Assembly (NCBI RefSeq): GCF_964340395.1
Contig: NC_135567.1
Span: 5,709,899 to 5,773,898, forward strand
DNA length: 64,000 nucleotides
From: Glandiceps talaboti
Lineage: Eukaryota > Hemichordata > Enteropneusta > Spengelidae
Direction: 5' to 3'
How positions within the stretch are numbered: the stretch's first letter is position 1; the number at the start of each line of letters is the position of its first letter. The notes under the pieces were generated by a model. That model was not told the DNA's origin and did no database searches. It worked only from the letters and a program-made list of their open reading frames with translations. The translations under genes and the position numbers were made by a program. Shown in pieces: positions 1-8,931 of the stretch.

Positions 1-1280
1 AAAACAAGCAATGTCTTAATTCTACGCATTGTGCACCGAAATGACAAATATTTGTTCGAAACAGGGTTGTAAACTTCAAATCCAAATACTCCACCCCTCC
101 TACAGAATGGTTCATTCCAGTATACGCACCTCACGATCAAGTGAGAAGTCGTGCATGCCTAGCCTGAACTGAAGTGTATGAAGCGATTTTTGATAGAGTC
201 AGTCGTCAATAAAAAACGATAATACTCTAAAACTATCACATTTTGAAAGGGAAAGTACTTTGTGGTTCATTTATGGAGTTTTGTTTTTGTACGATCAATA
301 TTGGTGGCAAAATTACAACGTCAAAATTACCGATGTGGTAATGCACGACAAGTGAGTTACCATACGGCGACAATCCCAAGTACCCGGATGCACGAGGGAC
401 TAACCCGGAAGCAAGTCGTTGCCAGCCATACGTTACAGTGGTATCATCGTCAGAGAAATCGCTGCGTTCAGAGTGTCATTATTCACAGAATTGTTTTTTT
501 TCGAGTGAAAACCCGTTTTGAATTGTATAACTCTAACAAATGAAGACATGTCAAGTTATATTTTGAAAGTTGTATCGCTAGTTTGAGACGATTTCCTCAC
601 ATACTATCGAGGCTTGGACCTTACTCCATTTCAGTGGGAAGTTTTAGCTAGTCCGATAATTCTTTCTGGTTTAGTTTACAACACTTTTGATCACACAGAT
701 TTAGTTTTTGTGATGAAAAGAAATAAAGAAAAAGATCACTTCAACCATTTCGATGTGTTTTCTTTATGAAAGGTAATCGGACACGAACGAGTGTTACCAC
801 TGTAATGTATGGCTGAGAATGACTCTCTTCCGGGTACTTGTCACCGTACGGAAACTAAGATGGCGATTAATACATTTCTTCCCTTTATATATCTACTACA
901 ACTAGTACAAGTTGAATGTTGTTGACTTGGTAAATTTGTTAGAAAATTCAAATTCAAATTGCCTCAAAATTATTTTAGATCCCTAGTTTATTTCATTCAT
1001 CATTAACATTTTCCAGGGTTAAAGCTGTAAGACACTGGAATTATTTATAGCCAACCTCAAAATCCTCTTTTTTTCTTTTTCTTGTGTGCATTTCCCAGTC
1101 ATTTTGTGCAATTTTTCATAACAGTAGATTTTTGTTATAAAATGGTGACTATGGTATAAAAGTACAATACATTACCAACTTCTGTGTAAAATGTGTTTTA
1201 TAGTGAGACATCATATGAAACTAGTAACCACTTTATTACATCGCTAAAACAAAACTGCATAGTGAAGAACCGAACCACTT
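1..1280. other. Non-coding, left edge (downstream intron of the ROCO gene)
   Basis: I find no exon, RNA gene or repeat family I can name here. The 93-residue open frame at 262-543 has no recognisable domain and no splice context. Because the Roc exon at 1521-1847 ends in a good donor pointing left, this stretch is most simply the start of the next intron. Confidence 0.4.
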
Positions 1281-1520
1281 CTACATATCACCAAAATTAT
1301 AAAAAAAAATAAAAAAAACAACAACAGCGGAGCTATTCTGACCGATAGGTCGCTTGTTATATTTATCTAATGTAACATAACAGATGAAGTCAAAGAAGTA
1401 ACAGTCATCAACTGTAGTAATTACTTCCTTCTGACTTAAACGTACTGACCTATGCAAATACTCTATAATGCTATTAAGTATAAACAAAACAAATACCATA
1501 TTTAAGATAGTATAACATAC

Positions 1521-1714
1521 CTTTTCTTTCTGACTTTCTTTCAAGTCCATTGGCCTCACTAGTTTACCATTCTCCTCATCAGCTATTATATAGAGTAGAA
1601 TGAATGTAGAATACACAGCTGCAAGGAACATATTGTGTGTCACATAGTATTCAGGCTGACCTGCTAAATCCCAAAAGCAGAAATCTTCATCATCACCATA
1701 AGATATCCAATAAT

Positions 1715-1770
<56 letters not shown>

Positions 1771-1847
1771 CCATCTGTGTGTCTTATTTTACCAGTATTC
1801 ACATCAATCCCTGGTGTTGGAATATGATCTGAGGTCTGACACTTTTT
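1521..1847 (-). CDS. Roc GTPase exon (switch I to switch II) with poly-Asp insert
   Basis: Internal exon of the ankyrin-Roc gene, 327 bp (109 codons), phase 0 at both ends. It is bounded by a TTCTTTGTAG acceptor just above 1847 and an AAAAG/GTATGT donor just below 1521. It encodes a Roc-domain switch I region (TPGIDVNTGKI, supplying the G2 threonine). An acidic insert follows, then a switch II region FWDLAGQPEYYVTHNMF, whose DLAGQ is the G3 motif that contacts Mg and the gamma phosphate. The stretch FILLYIIADEENG is the following beta strand. The family role (GTP-regulated scaffold or kinase-linked signalling, cytosolic) is known for ROCO proteins in general and is only inferred here. The insert is encoded by a GAT microsatellite (1716-1774) and lies in the inter-switch loop. 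The next exon, with the G4 NKxD, is not in the window. Confidence 0.85.
1716..1774 (-). repeat. (GAT)n trinucleotide repeat coding for poly-Asp
   Basis: Near-perfect ATC/GAT repeat inside the Roc exon. In the exon's reading frame it reads as about 18 consecutive aspartates, flanked by HTDG upstream and YYWISYGDDED downstream. The exon frame stays open across it. Confidence 0.9.
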
Positions 1848-1956
1848 CTACAAAGAATGTTTGAATATAAAAAGAATAAATATCGCGGTTCACACATTAA
1901 CCAGGTTGTTCGGGTTAATTCCATAACCTAAACAAATCCCCACAAATTTGGTTTTT

Positions 1957-2295
1957 ACATCAATCCCTGGTGTTGAAATATCACAGGTGGTGCGATATCT
2001 ACTAGAAGGTTTTTTGGAAACATAATTCAAGTAGTTAGTGTATGATATGTAGTGTTTACAATCGGTTCGACAGTACCAGTATCCACATATAAGTCGGAAT
2101 GTGGTCTGAGCTCTTACACTCTTTCTACCTCAAAAAAACAAATGTTCACGAAGAATATAATTAAGGCGACTCAGTGTATGATATGTAGTGATTATCGATT
2201 GACTAGATTACAACAGTATTCATGTAAGTCCCTCCTGTGTGGTAATGGGACGTCTAGGACTCTTTCTGCAAAGAGGTTTGTGAAACGAAAAGATT
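1957..2295 (-). pseudogene. Decayed tandem copies of the 5' part of the Roc switch exon
   Basis: Three stretches resemble the exon region 1790-1870. The stretch 1957-1981 matches acatcaatccctggtgttg followed by aatat. The stretches 2071-2150 and 2208-2285 both keep the order 'cagtatccac/cagtattcat ... gtctgag/gtctagg ... actctttct' seen in the exon. The last two also share an upstream motif (gtgtatgatatgtagtg at about 2038 and 2174), so they form a unit repeated at about 136 bp. Frames are broken and nothing downstream of the copied segment is kept. Confidence 0.6.
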
Positions 2296-2310
2296 AAAAG
2301 TGATTTTAAT

Positions 2311-3050
2311 AGACTTGGATAGTTCTTAGTCAGCTATGATATATGTATATGATATGTATGTTTTATTAGGTGTACCATTTATAGACTTGGATAGTACTTA
2401 GTCTTCAGCTATGATCTATGTATATGATATGTATGTTTTATTAGGTGTACCATTTATAGACTTAGATAGTACTTAGTCTTCAGCTATGATCTATGTATAT
2501 GATATGTATGTTTTATTAGGTTACCATTTATAGACTTGGATAGTACTTAGTCTTCAGCTATGATCTATGTATATGATATGTATGTTTTATTAGGTGTACC
2601 ATTTATAGACTTGGATAGTACTAAGTCTTCAGCTATGATATATGTATATGATATGTATGTTGTATTAGGTGTAACATTTATAGACTTGGATAGTACTTAG
2701 TCTTCAGCTATGATCTATGTATATGATATGTATGTTTTATTAGGTGTACCATTTATAGACTTGGATAGTACTAAGTCTTCAGCTATGATCTATGTATATG
2801 ATATGTATGTTTTATTAGGTGTAACATTTATAGACTTAGATAGTACTTAGTCTTCAGCTATGGTATATGTATATGATATGCATGTTTTATTAGGTGTACC
2901 ATTTATAGACTTGGGTAGTACTTAGTCTTCAGCTATGATCTATGTATATGATATGTATGTTCTATTAGGTGTACCATTTATAGACTTAGATAGTACTTAG
3001 TCTTCAGCTATGAACTATGTATATAATATTATGTTTTATTAGGTGCACCA
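2311..3050. repeat. 73-bp minisatellite, about 10 copies
   Basis: Tandem units begin with tagacttggatagtacttag at 2311, 2383, 2456 and so on, giving a period of about 73 bp. Each carries tatgtatatgatatgtatg and ttttattaggtgtaccattt. Units differ by a few substitutions; the first lacks a few bases and the last is degenerate. It lies wholly within an intron of the ROCO gene. Confidence 0.9.
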
Positions 3051-3155
3051 TTTCTATTCTGCTACAGTACATAAAACTGTTATACCTGGTATACATAAAT
3101 AAACACTTACTACGTATATATTTAACTGGTTTTACAATGATAATTATAAACATAC

Positions 3156-3272
3156 CCCTTGCAATGACTTAGTCAATGTAGATTTTCCAACAGCTGCATA
3201 GCCACATAAAAATAGTTTGCATTTCTTCTGTTTCACTCCAGGCTCTTTCATCAGTTCTTGGTAATCTTGTTG
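3156..3272 (-). CDS. Roc GTPase exon with P-loop
   Basis: Internal exon of 117 bp (39 codons), phase 0 at both ends. The acceptor is TTTCACTCTTATAAAG and the donor is GGG/GTATGT. It encodes a charged linker (QQDYQELMKEPGVKQKK), a hydrophobic beta strand (CKLFLCGY) and the Walker A / G1 motif GYAAVGKSTLTKSL, fitting GxxxxGK[ST]. It follows the last ankyrin exon (5122-5190) and precedes the switch exon (1521-1847) in order, strand and phase. That is the ankyrin-linker-Roc layout known from ROCO and DAPK-like proteins. No COR or kinase domain is visible in this window. Confidence 0.85.
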
Positions 3273-4049
3273 CTTTATAAGAGTGAAATACATAATATAT
3301 TCAGACAATTGTAGTATAGTGCAAGCAAGGTAAATAATATATGTTGTTATTTAACACATTATATTCTTACTATATGTTGGGATCCATGTTTAGAAGCATT
3401 TGTCACCTGTGTAGACTGCCTGACTATTGTCAAAGTTAAATAAATGAATAGTTTTACATAAATATACTTGAATAACAAATGAAAATAATAAAGAAATTTA
3501 TAATATGAATATAAAATAATAATTAAACACAAGATGAATGAATAAACATTTAAAAATCGTGTTTAACTTTGTTAGCATGAATAATTTAATTGGATTGTTG
3601 AAAGGATTAAACTGTATATACAATTAGATACTTAGAGTTTCAATCACTGCACTTCATTGTTAGCTGATACTCAAATCATGAATTTGTTATTAAGTACATA
3701 CACAGACTATGAATATTATGAAAATAAATCAAACCAGAGCAGAGTTTTACAATCTTGTATGTACAAGTACATAATGTCTACAAAAATAGTTTAATGAATA
3801 AAATTGATGTATAAGAAATAACAGTATCACTCAGTATTTGGTTAAATTGTAGCACATTCAGTAATTAAAGGAAAACATAATAAATTTATTATAAAATACA
3901 TAAACATACTAAATCTACTATTACAGACTAATTATTCTACATACTTTATTAGCATATTCACTATCTAATTTTTTCATATGAACTATAATTTCAAAAATAT
4001 TGTCAAATAAAATTATAGCCAACTTTACACTGTTTAACTCAAAAATGTA
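3273..4049. other. Intron sequence, no features seen
   Basis: AT-rich intron between the last ankyrin exon and the P-loop exon. I see no further exon or named repeat before the inverted-repeat element at 4050. Confidence 0.5.
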
Positions 4050-4954
4050 CCGGAGTTTTCCGAAAACAAGCCCATCCGTAAAGTCGCCCATGGGCGATTA
4101 TTTGGCGAGTGGGCGTCTATTTGGTTTTTCAGATTCACTACGGCAAGAATTTTGCCTTGTTATATTGGTAACGTTAGTTTTTATTTAGTTCGTATGTTCA
4201 GTTGAAAAAAACATAAACTTAGAGTGCCAATGAAAAATGGAAGTTTTTTCCACGAGAAGAATGTGACCGTGAAGGTAGGTACAGACACTTTTGTGCTGAC
4301 ATCGATCATCAAGCCGGCAGATGACTCAGGATGATCCGCAGACGTCACTGTCAATGAAACACTGCGTCTAATATAGGTCAGGATAATTTGCATGTTACAT
4401 TACGAGTGGGCACACAAAGTGAATTTAACATCAAGTGAGAGTTGATGTAATGTATAATGTCATGTATAAATGAGTTCATGGAGAAATTTACAGCATGGAT
4501 TGAGTGGGGATGGTTTGTTTGCTGGGAAAAAATACTTTTAATTTCCCAATCATAAAACGATCGTACAGTGATGACAGACAACAAAATGCTGGCCGGTGGC
4601 TCGGTAATGGTAGTTCTCTTTTTGGAGTATGTGGTGGCCCTGAAAAGGGCCGTTTGGTTTGGGTTTCAACATGTTAAATCTGAGGGTACCACACTTACTC
4701 GGTAATAGTGTAGTCAAGTGCAGTACAACGGAGGATTTTTCGTACTGTGACTTCTTTACTCTCGGATAGGTAAAACCCAAGATTGCAAATCTGGGCAATA
4801 CCTACTCTGCGAGAGTGGACGAATTCATTTTTTTTGGCTTCATTAAAACACTGCCAAATAATCGCCCTGGGCTTCTATTTAGTTCCTCTGTTGTGGTTCC
4901 GAATTTGCCAATTTTCCGAATAGTGGCCCAGGGCTAGTTTTCGGAAAACTCCGG
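4050..4954. mobile_element. TA-flanked terminal-inverted-repeat element, 905 bp
   Basis: The ends are ccggagttttccgaaaac at 4050 and its inverted copy ending ccgg at 4954. Both ends are flanked by TA, which fits a 2-bp TA target duplication as in Tc1/mariner-type insertions. The inverted match extends inward imperfectly (cccatgggcgattatttggc near 4078 against the inverse of gccaaataatcgccctgggc near 4853), giving about 100 bp of long imperfect inverted repeat. No transposase is recognisable in the interior, so this is most likely non-autonomous. It sits in an intron of the ROCO gene. Confidence 0.75.
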
Positions 4955-5121
4955 TATATTCGAAATCATACTCTGGGGAATCATGCATTTATATATTGCA
5001 AAGGTACAAATTTTAAAAACATCCGAATCATATAGGTATTGCATATCACTGCTATAAGTGCTGAATAGGACATACGATGAAATGTAAATGAAATTAAATA
5101 TACATATGTACTTGTATTTAC

Positions 5122-5190
5122 CTTCATATGGTGCACCAACAGCCGTTTTATTTCGCTTGACCTTGTAACATCAAATGGTCGTTCCCCTTG
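5122..5190 (-). CDS. Last ankyrin-repeat exon of the ROCO gene
   Basis: Exon of 69 bp (23 codons), phase 0. The acceptor is GTGTTCATGTAG just above 5190 and the donor is ATGAAG/GTAAATAC below 5122. It encodes QGERPFDVTRSSEIKRLLVH, then HMK. The first ten residues fit the start of an ankyrin repeat (G-x-x-P-h-D-h-A/T) and the rest the first helix pair, leading into the Roc linker of the next exon. Its start follows naturally from the preceding repeat exon, which ends in ...DLKNN. Confidence 0.8.
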
Positions 5191-5302
5191 CTACATGAAC
5201 ACAAACACAATAACAAAAATAAACAGAATGCCCCATTCAATACTTGTACATAATTCATTCCATACTACTGAAATAAATTTGTCAATTCAACAGACAGACA
5301 GA

Positions 5303-5410
5303 CATACATGTACATACATATATACATGCATACATACATACATACATACATATATACATACATACATGTACATATATATATACATACACACATACACACA
5401 TACATACATA
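5303..5410. repeat. (CATA)n microsatellite, left of the SINE
   Basis: Tetranucleotide catacata and mixed tata/caca units run up to the SINE at 5411. On the minus strand it lies at the SINE's 3' end, so part of it may be the SINE tail. Confidence 0.85.
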
Positions 5411-5752
5411 ATAATGTTGGTTCTTATATAGCGCTTTCCCACACCGTGCTCAAAGCGCTTTACAATTTATTACCCCTGGCTCGGATCAGAACGGCACAAC
5501 GGCCCTATAGTCTTCCTCAACTCCCCGGGGAGTCATTTCAGCCATTTCAGCCATTTCAGCGCCTTCACATTGAAACCTACATCCTACCAGGTCCCCAATT
5601 ATACAGCTGGGTTGACTGAAGCACAGTCGTGGTTCAAGTCTTGCCCAAGGACTTTAGCCACTCAGAAACAAACAGCAGGCAGCGACAGGGCTCGAACCTG
5701 CAACCTGTAGATTCCAAGCCGGTCACGCTAACCATTCACCCATCATGACGCC
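5411..5752 (-). mobile_element. tRNA-derived SINE
   Basis: Read on the minus strand, the element opens near 5752 with a tRNA-like head. It holds an A-box-like TTAGCGTGACCGG and a B-box-like GGTTCGAGCC, close to the GGTTCGANTCC pol III consensus. A non-tRNA body follows. The 3' end carries AAGCGCTTTGAGCACGGTG and GGGAAAGCGCTATATAAG, which resembles 3' domains of widespread invertebrate SINEs (recalled, not searched). It ends at the (TATG)n tract. It lies in the intron between the 5122 and 5940 exons. Confidence 0.7.
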
Positions 5753-5880
5753 ACACATATACATACATACATGTACATACATATATACATGCATACTTAC
5801 ATACTTACATACATACATACATGTACATACATACATACATACATACATACATACATACATACATACATGTATGCATACAT
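5753..5880. repeat. (CATA)n microsatellite, right of the SINE
   Basis: Tetranucleotide catacata with a few tgtacata variants. Together with 5303-5410 it brackets the SINE, so the SINE probably landed in a pre-existing CATA tract. Confidence 0.85.
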
Positions 5881-5939
5881 ATCATGAATGTCATGGTATA
5901 AACAATATATTTATGTGTTTAGAAGAAGATAATTTTTAC

Positions 5940-6038
5940 ATTATTCTTCAAATCGAAATCCGCCTTTCTTTCCAGAAGAATTCGTACTACTTCAATTTTG
6001 TTAAATCGAGAAACTATATGGAGTGGTGTATCACCATA
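5940..6038 (-). CDS. Ankyrin-repeat exon (one 33-residue repeat)
   Basis: Exon of exactly 99 bp (33 codons), phase 0. The acceptor is TTTTGTATCAG above 6038 and the donor is AATAAT/GTAAAA below 5940. It encodes one full ankyrin repeat: YGDTPLHIVSRF (the TPLH turn and first helix), NKIEVVRILLERKA (second helix) and DFDLKNN (hairpin loop). The donor is weaker than in neighbouring exons. Length, phase and residue pattern match the exon at 32589-32687. Confidence 0.85.
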
Positions 6039-6686
6039 CTGATACAAAACATAAACAAACAAATCAAAATTAGCAATAATCCAACTTAATAAAAGTTACA
6101 CTGACATTGTCCGCTATGGTTCCCTATAAATACTATACTAACGATGATCTGTATGAGAATACAGGATGTCTTCACATACTTCTTTCTTTGCCTTTGTTTA
6201 CTTTAAATGCAATGTCTTTCTGAATATGACTAAAACTTATAAGTTTGTATCCAAGGTGTCAATGTTTTGTTATTGTTTTGCTCAATTGGTTAGGATATCC
6301 AATGTCCAAGGAAAACAAGACAATGTTACTGTTCTATAAACAGACAACGAACTATTGATGAGGTTTGTTAACAACACAGAGGACAATAGTGACTGTTGAT
6401 TGTCTAAATACGGTCTTTAATACTAAGGATGTGAATGTGCTAGGCTGTTAGATACATTGTGTAACTCCGCCCTCAGTGGTCCGCTCTATCCGACTGTAGT
6501 AATCTGAAGTACTATGATGACAATTGAAGATGGTAAAACGTAAGTACCATGGCAAACAGAAACAAGGGAGTTATTCACACCTAAAGAAATCGCAGTTTGC
6601 TGTCAGTATGCAATTTCTAAACGAACCGATGACGTAATTTATAATATACGTAAAAAATGTTCAAGTAATCCCTACTATGAAAAAAA

Positions 6687-7640
6687 TACCGCCAATGGCG
6701 TTGTAGCACAATTGTACAGTTTTTAAAAATGTTTATCCATATGCTAGTCCATGCTAACAATAGGTGTTTATTTGATGAATGACTATCCAGTTTCCTATCC
6801 AACCATGTTGCTATCTTTGTGATAGACGCAATCATTTGGCTGTTGCTATGGGTGTGGTCATGTTGCTAGATATATTTGCATACATTGCTGAATGTTTTTG
6901 TTCACTTGTGTATGAATTCCTGATATTGTATTTGCAACATATGTGATCATTTGGGAGTTGCTATGGGCGTGGTAATGTTGCTAGGCACATTTGCATACAT
7001 TTTAAAATGTTTATTCATTTGTCTATTAATCCTCATTATCTTCAAAATATATGTGATCATTTGGCTATTGCTATGGGTGTGGCCTTGTTGCTAGGTACAT
7101 TTGCATACGTTTTTTGAATGTTTATTCATTTGCCTTTCAATTTCTGTTATCTTTGCAATATATGTGATCATTTGGCTGTTGCTATGGGCTTGGTCTTGTT
7201 GCTGGGCACACTTACATACATTTCTTGAATGTTTTATTCATTTGTCTTTCAATTCCGGTTATGTTTGCACTATACGTCTTTATTTGGCTGTTGCTATGGG
7301 CGTGATCATGGTTGCTAGGGCCAATTGGGTTAAAATACAGTGAAGAAAATCTGCAGAATAACACTTCTATTAAACATTTCACCAAGTTTCAGACTCATTG
7401 ACCAAGTACTTTTTGAGATATAAATTTTTGACCAAAAATGAACATGTTTACACCTAATTTGCATAATATTGATGAGATCATTATATGCTTATTATTTCTT
7501 CATCGATACACCCACAGATGCACCCCTGTTAAATTTCAGCCAATCTGCTGAGTAGTTTTAGAATTATAGGTTTTTGACCAAAAAGACATATTTTTAGCCC
7601 TAATTTGTATATTACTAAGGGAATGGGCTATTGTGTGGGG
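6687..7640 (+). mobile_element. Element X, copy 1 (3'-truncated)
   Basis: A repeat family seen five times on the plus strand. The start is taccgccaatggcgttgtag followed by cacaa. Next come about five tandem units of about 113-116 bp, each with tttggctgttgctatgggcg, tggtc and ttgctaggcacatttgcatac. A 3' module with ctgcagaataacacttct and repeated 'ttttgaccaaaaa...taatttgcatattactgatg' phrases follows. This copy stops near 7640 without the (CA)n end seen in copies 2 to 4. No protein is encoded. Confidence 0.75.
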
Positions 7641-8900
7641 GTCATATCACACTTTTCATGTGACTCGGTTACAGACATTGTATGTGCAGCTGATATTGAC
7701 ATATTACAACTGATGGCTAGCATGGTCAACATTAACACCCAAACAAAGTATATACCAGTTAAACACAGTTCATTCCTGAAGCACAGCACAACAAGTCAAA
7801 ATGCACAACTCTAGTCGAATCAATAGTGAAAGCTCCAGAAAAGAAGTCCAAATACAAAGTCCAGTAAGAGTAGTGCTATATAGTACATGTAGAACAGCTG
7901 GGAAGCCATTCGAAAGGTCACAGGCGAGAGATTTATTTACAGGGGGGGGGATTAGGGGGTAACGTTTTACAAATCATATCTCATGGGACAGAAATATATT
8001 AGGAAATATGATTGGGGGGGGGGGGTCGTATTAAAAATTAAAAAAATAGAGAGGTAAACTCATTAAGACGGGAAAAAATATAACTAAATCGACAAGTACA
8101 AAGCTATCTTTCAAATTACAAACAAAAGACCACACAAAACAGGTTTTAGTTGAGACGAAATCTAGAAGAAATGCTAAATTTGGAAAAGAAAGTATATGAG
8201 TCTAGAAACAAGAGTTGCACACAGTGCTCTGTAGTCTTTTGAAATTAACAGAGAAATGTGTCCTCATAAGGAGTGAAAACGACAAAATTTCAAGTATACG
8301 ACAAGGGAAATTGTCCCTACTGTCGATTACCGTACAACACGAAAGTGTCAACACACAAGTCAAAATACAAAATCATTAATAATGCAAATAACAAACTAAC
8401 AACAATGCCACTATGCTTTATAGGATATATGAGCATTCATGTTATGTCCCTTGATTTTTTTTTATCTTTGCTGACAAATGTTATGTTGATTGATGTACTT
8501 TTTAAATATTTTGATACGTTTACGTTGACACCACAACAAGTACATCTAACAGTGTAACAAGGCTTGTATCTACAACTAATCTGCTCGGATTCTGCATTGT
8601 TATTTATTTTAAGAATTGTTTTGTTTTAATAAATGATATACAATGACATGACAGGTTGTTGTGGTTTGATTCTCTTCACATTGGCAGATGAATGAGTGAT
8701 TTAAATTTTAATGGCGCTGTTGATCGGCTGCCCACCTAACTGTTGATTTTGTCTGCAGTATTATTCGGTTTTAGAGTCCATGTGTCACCGTTTTACTGTT
8801 ATTTTATGACAATTGTTTTAAAGTGATACTTGGAACCGAACGGTGAACTGTTGCAGCGTTGTATTCATCTATTGAGACAGAAAGTTAGCTAACTTTTTCA
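7641..8900. other. No gene seen; poly-G runs
   Basis: Includes two homopolymer G runs (about 7940 and 8013). The open frames at 7605-7814 and 8273-8557 show no domain. The stretch from about 8650 may be the 5' untranslated part of the LINE that follows. Confidence 0.4.
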
Positions 8901-8931
8901 TGTACTGATATATTGCAGTTCTCGACCCATC

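Larger units (their letters stand above)
1848..3155 (-). other. Intron between the two Roc exons
   Basis: Phase-0 intron joining the P-loop exon to the switch exon. It contains decayed copies of the start of the switch exon (1957-2295) and a 73-bp minisatellite (2311-3050). Donor is CAAGGG/GTATGT at the 3156 edge; acceptor is TTCTTTGTAG at the 1847 edge. Confidence 0.8.

Noticed and set aside
1637-1864. Plus-strand poly-His frame opposite the poly-Asp exon
   Set aside because: It is the complement of the GAT repeat. Splice sites, phase and Roc motifs support the minus strand.
5690-5752. Possible tRNA gene
   Set aside because: A and B boxes are present but there is no complete cloverleaf, and a non-tRNA body follows; it is the head of a SINE.
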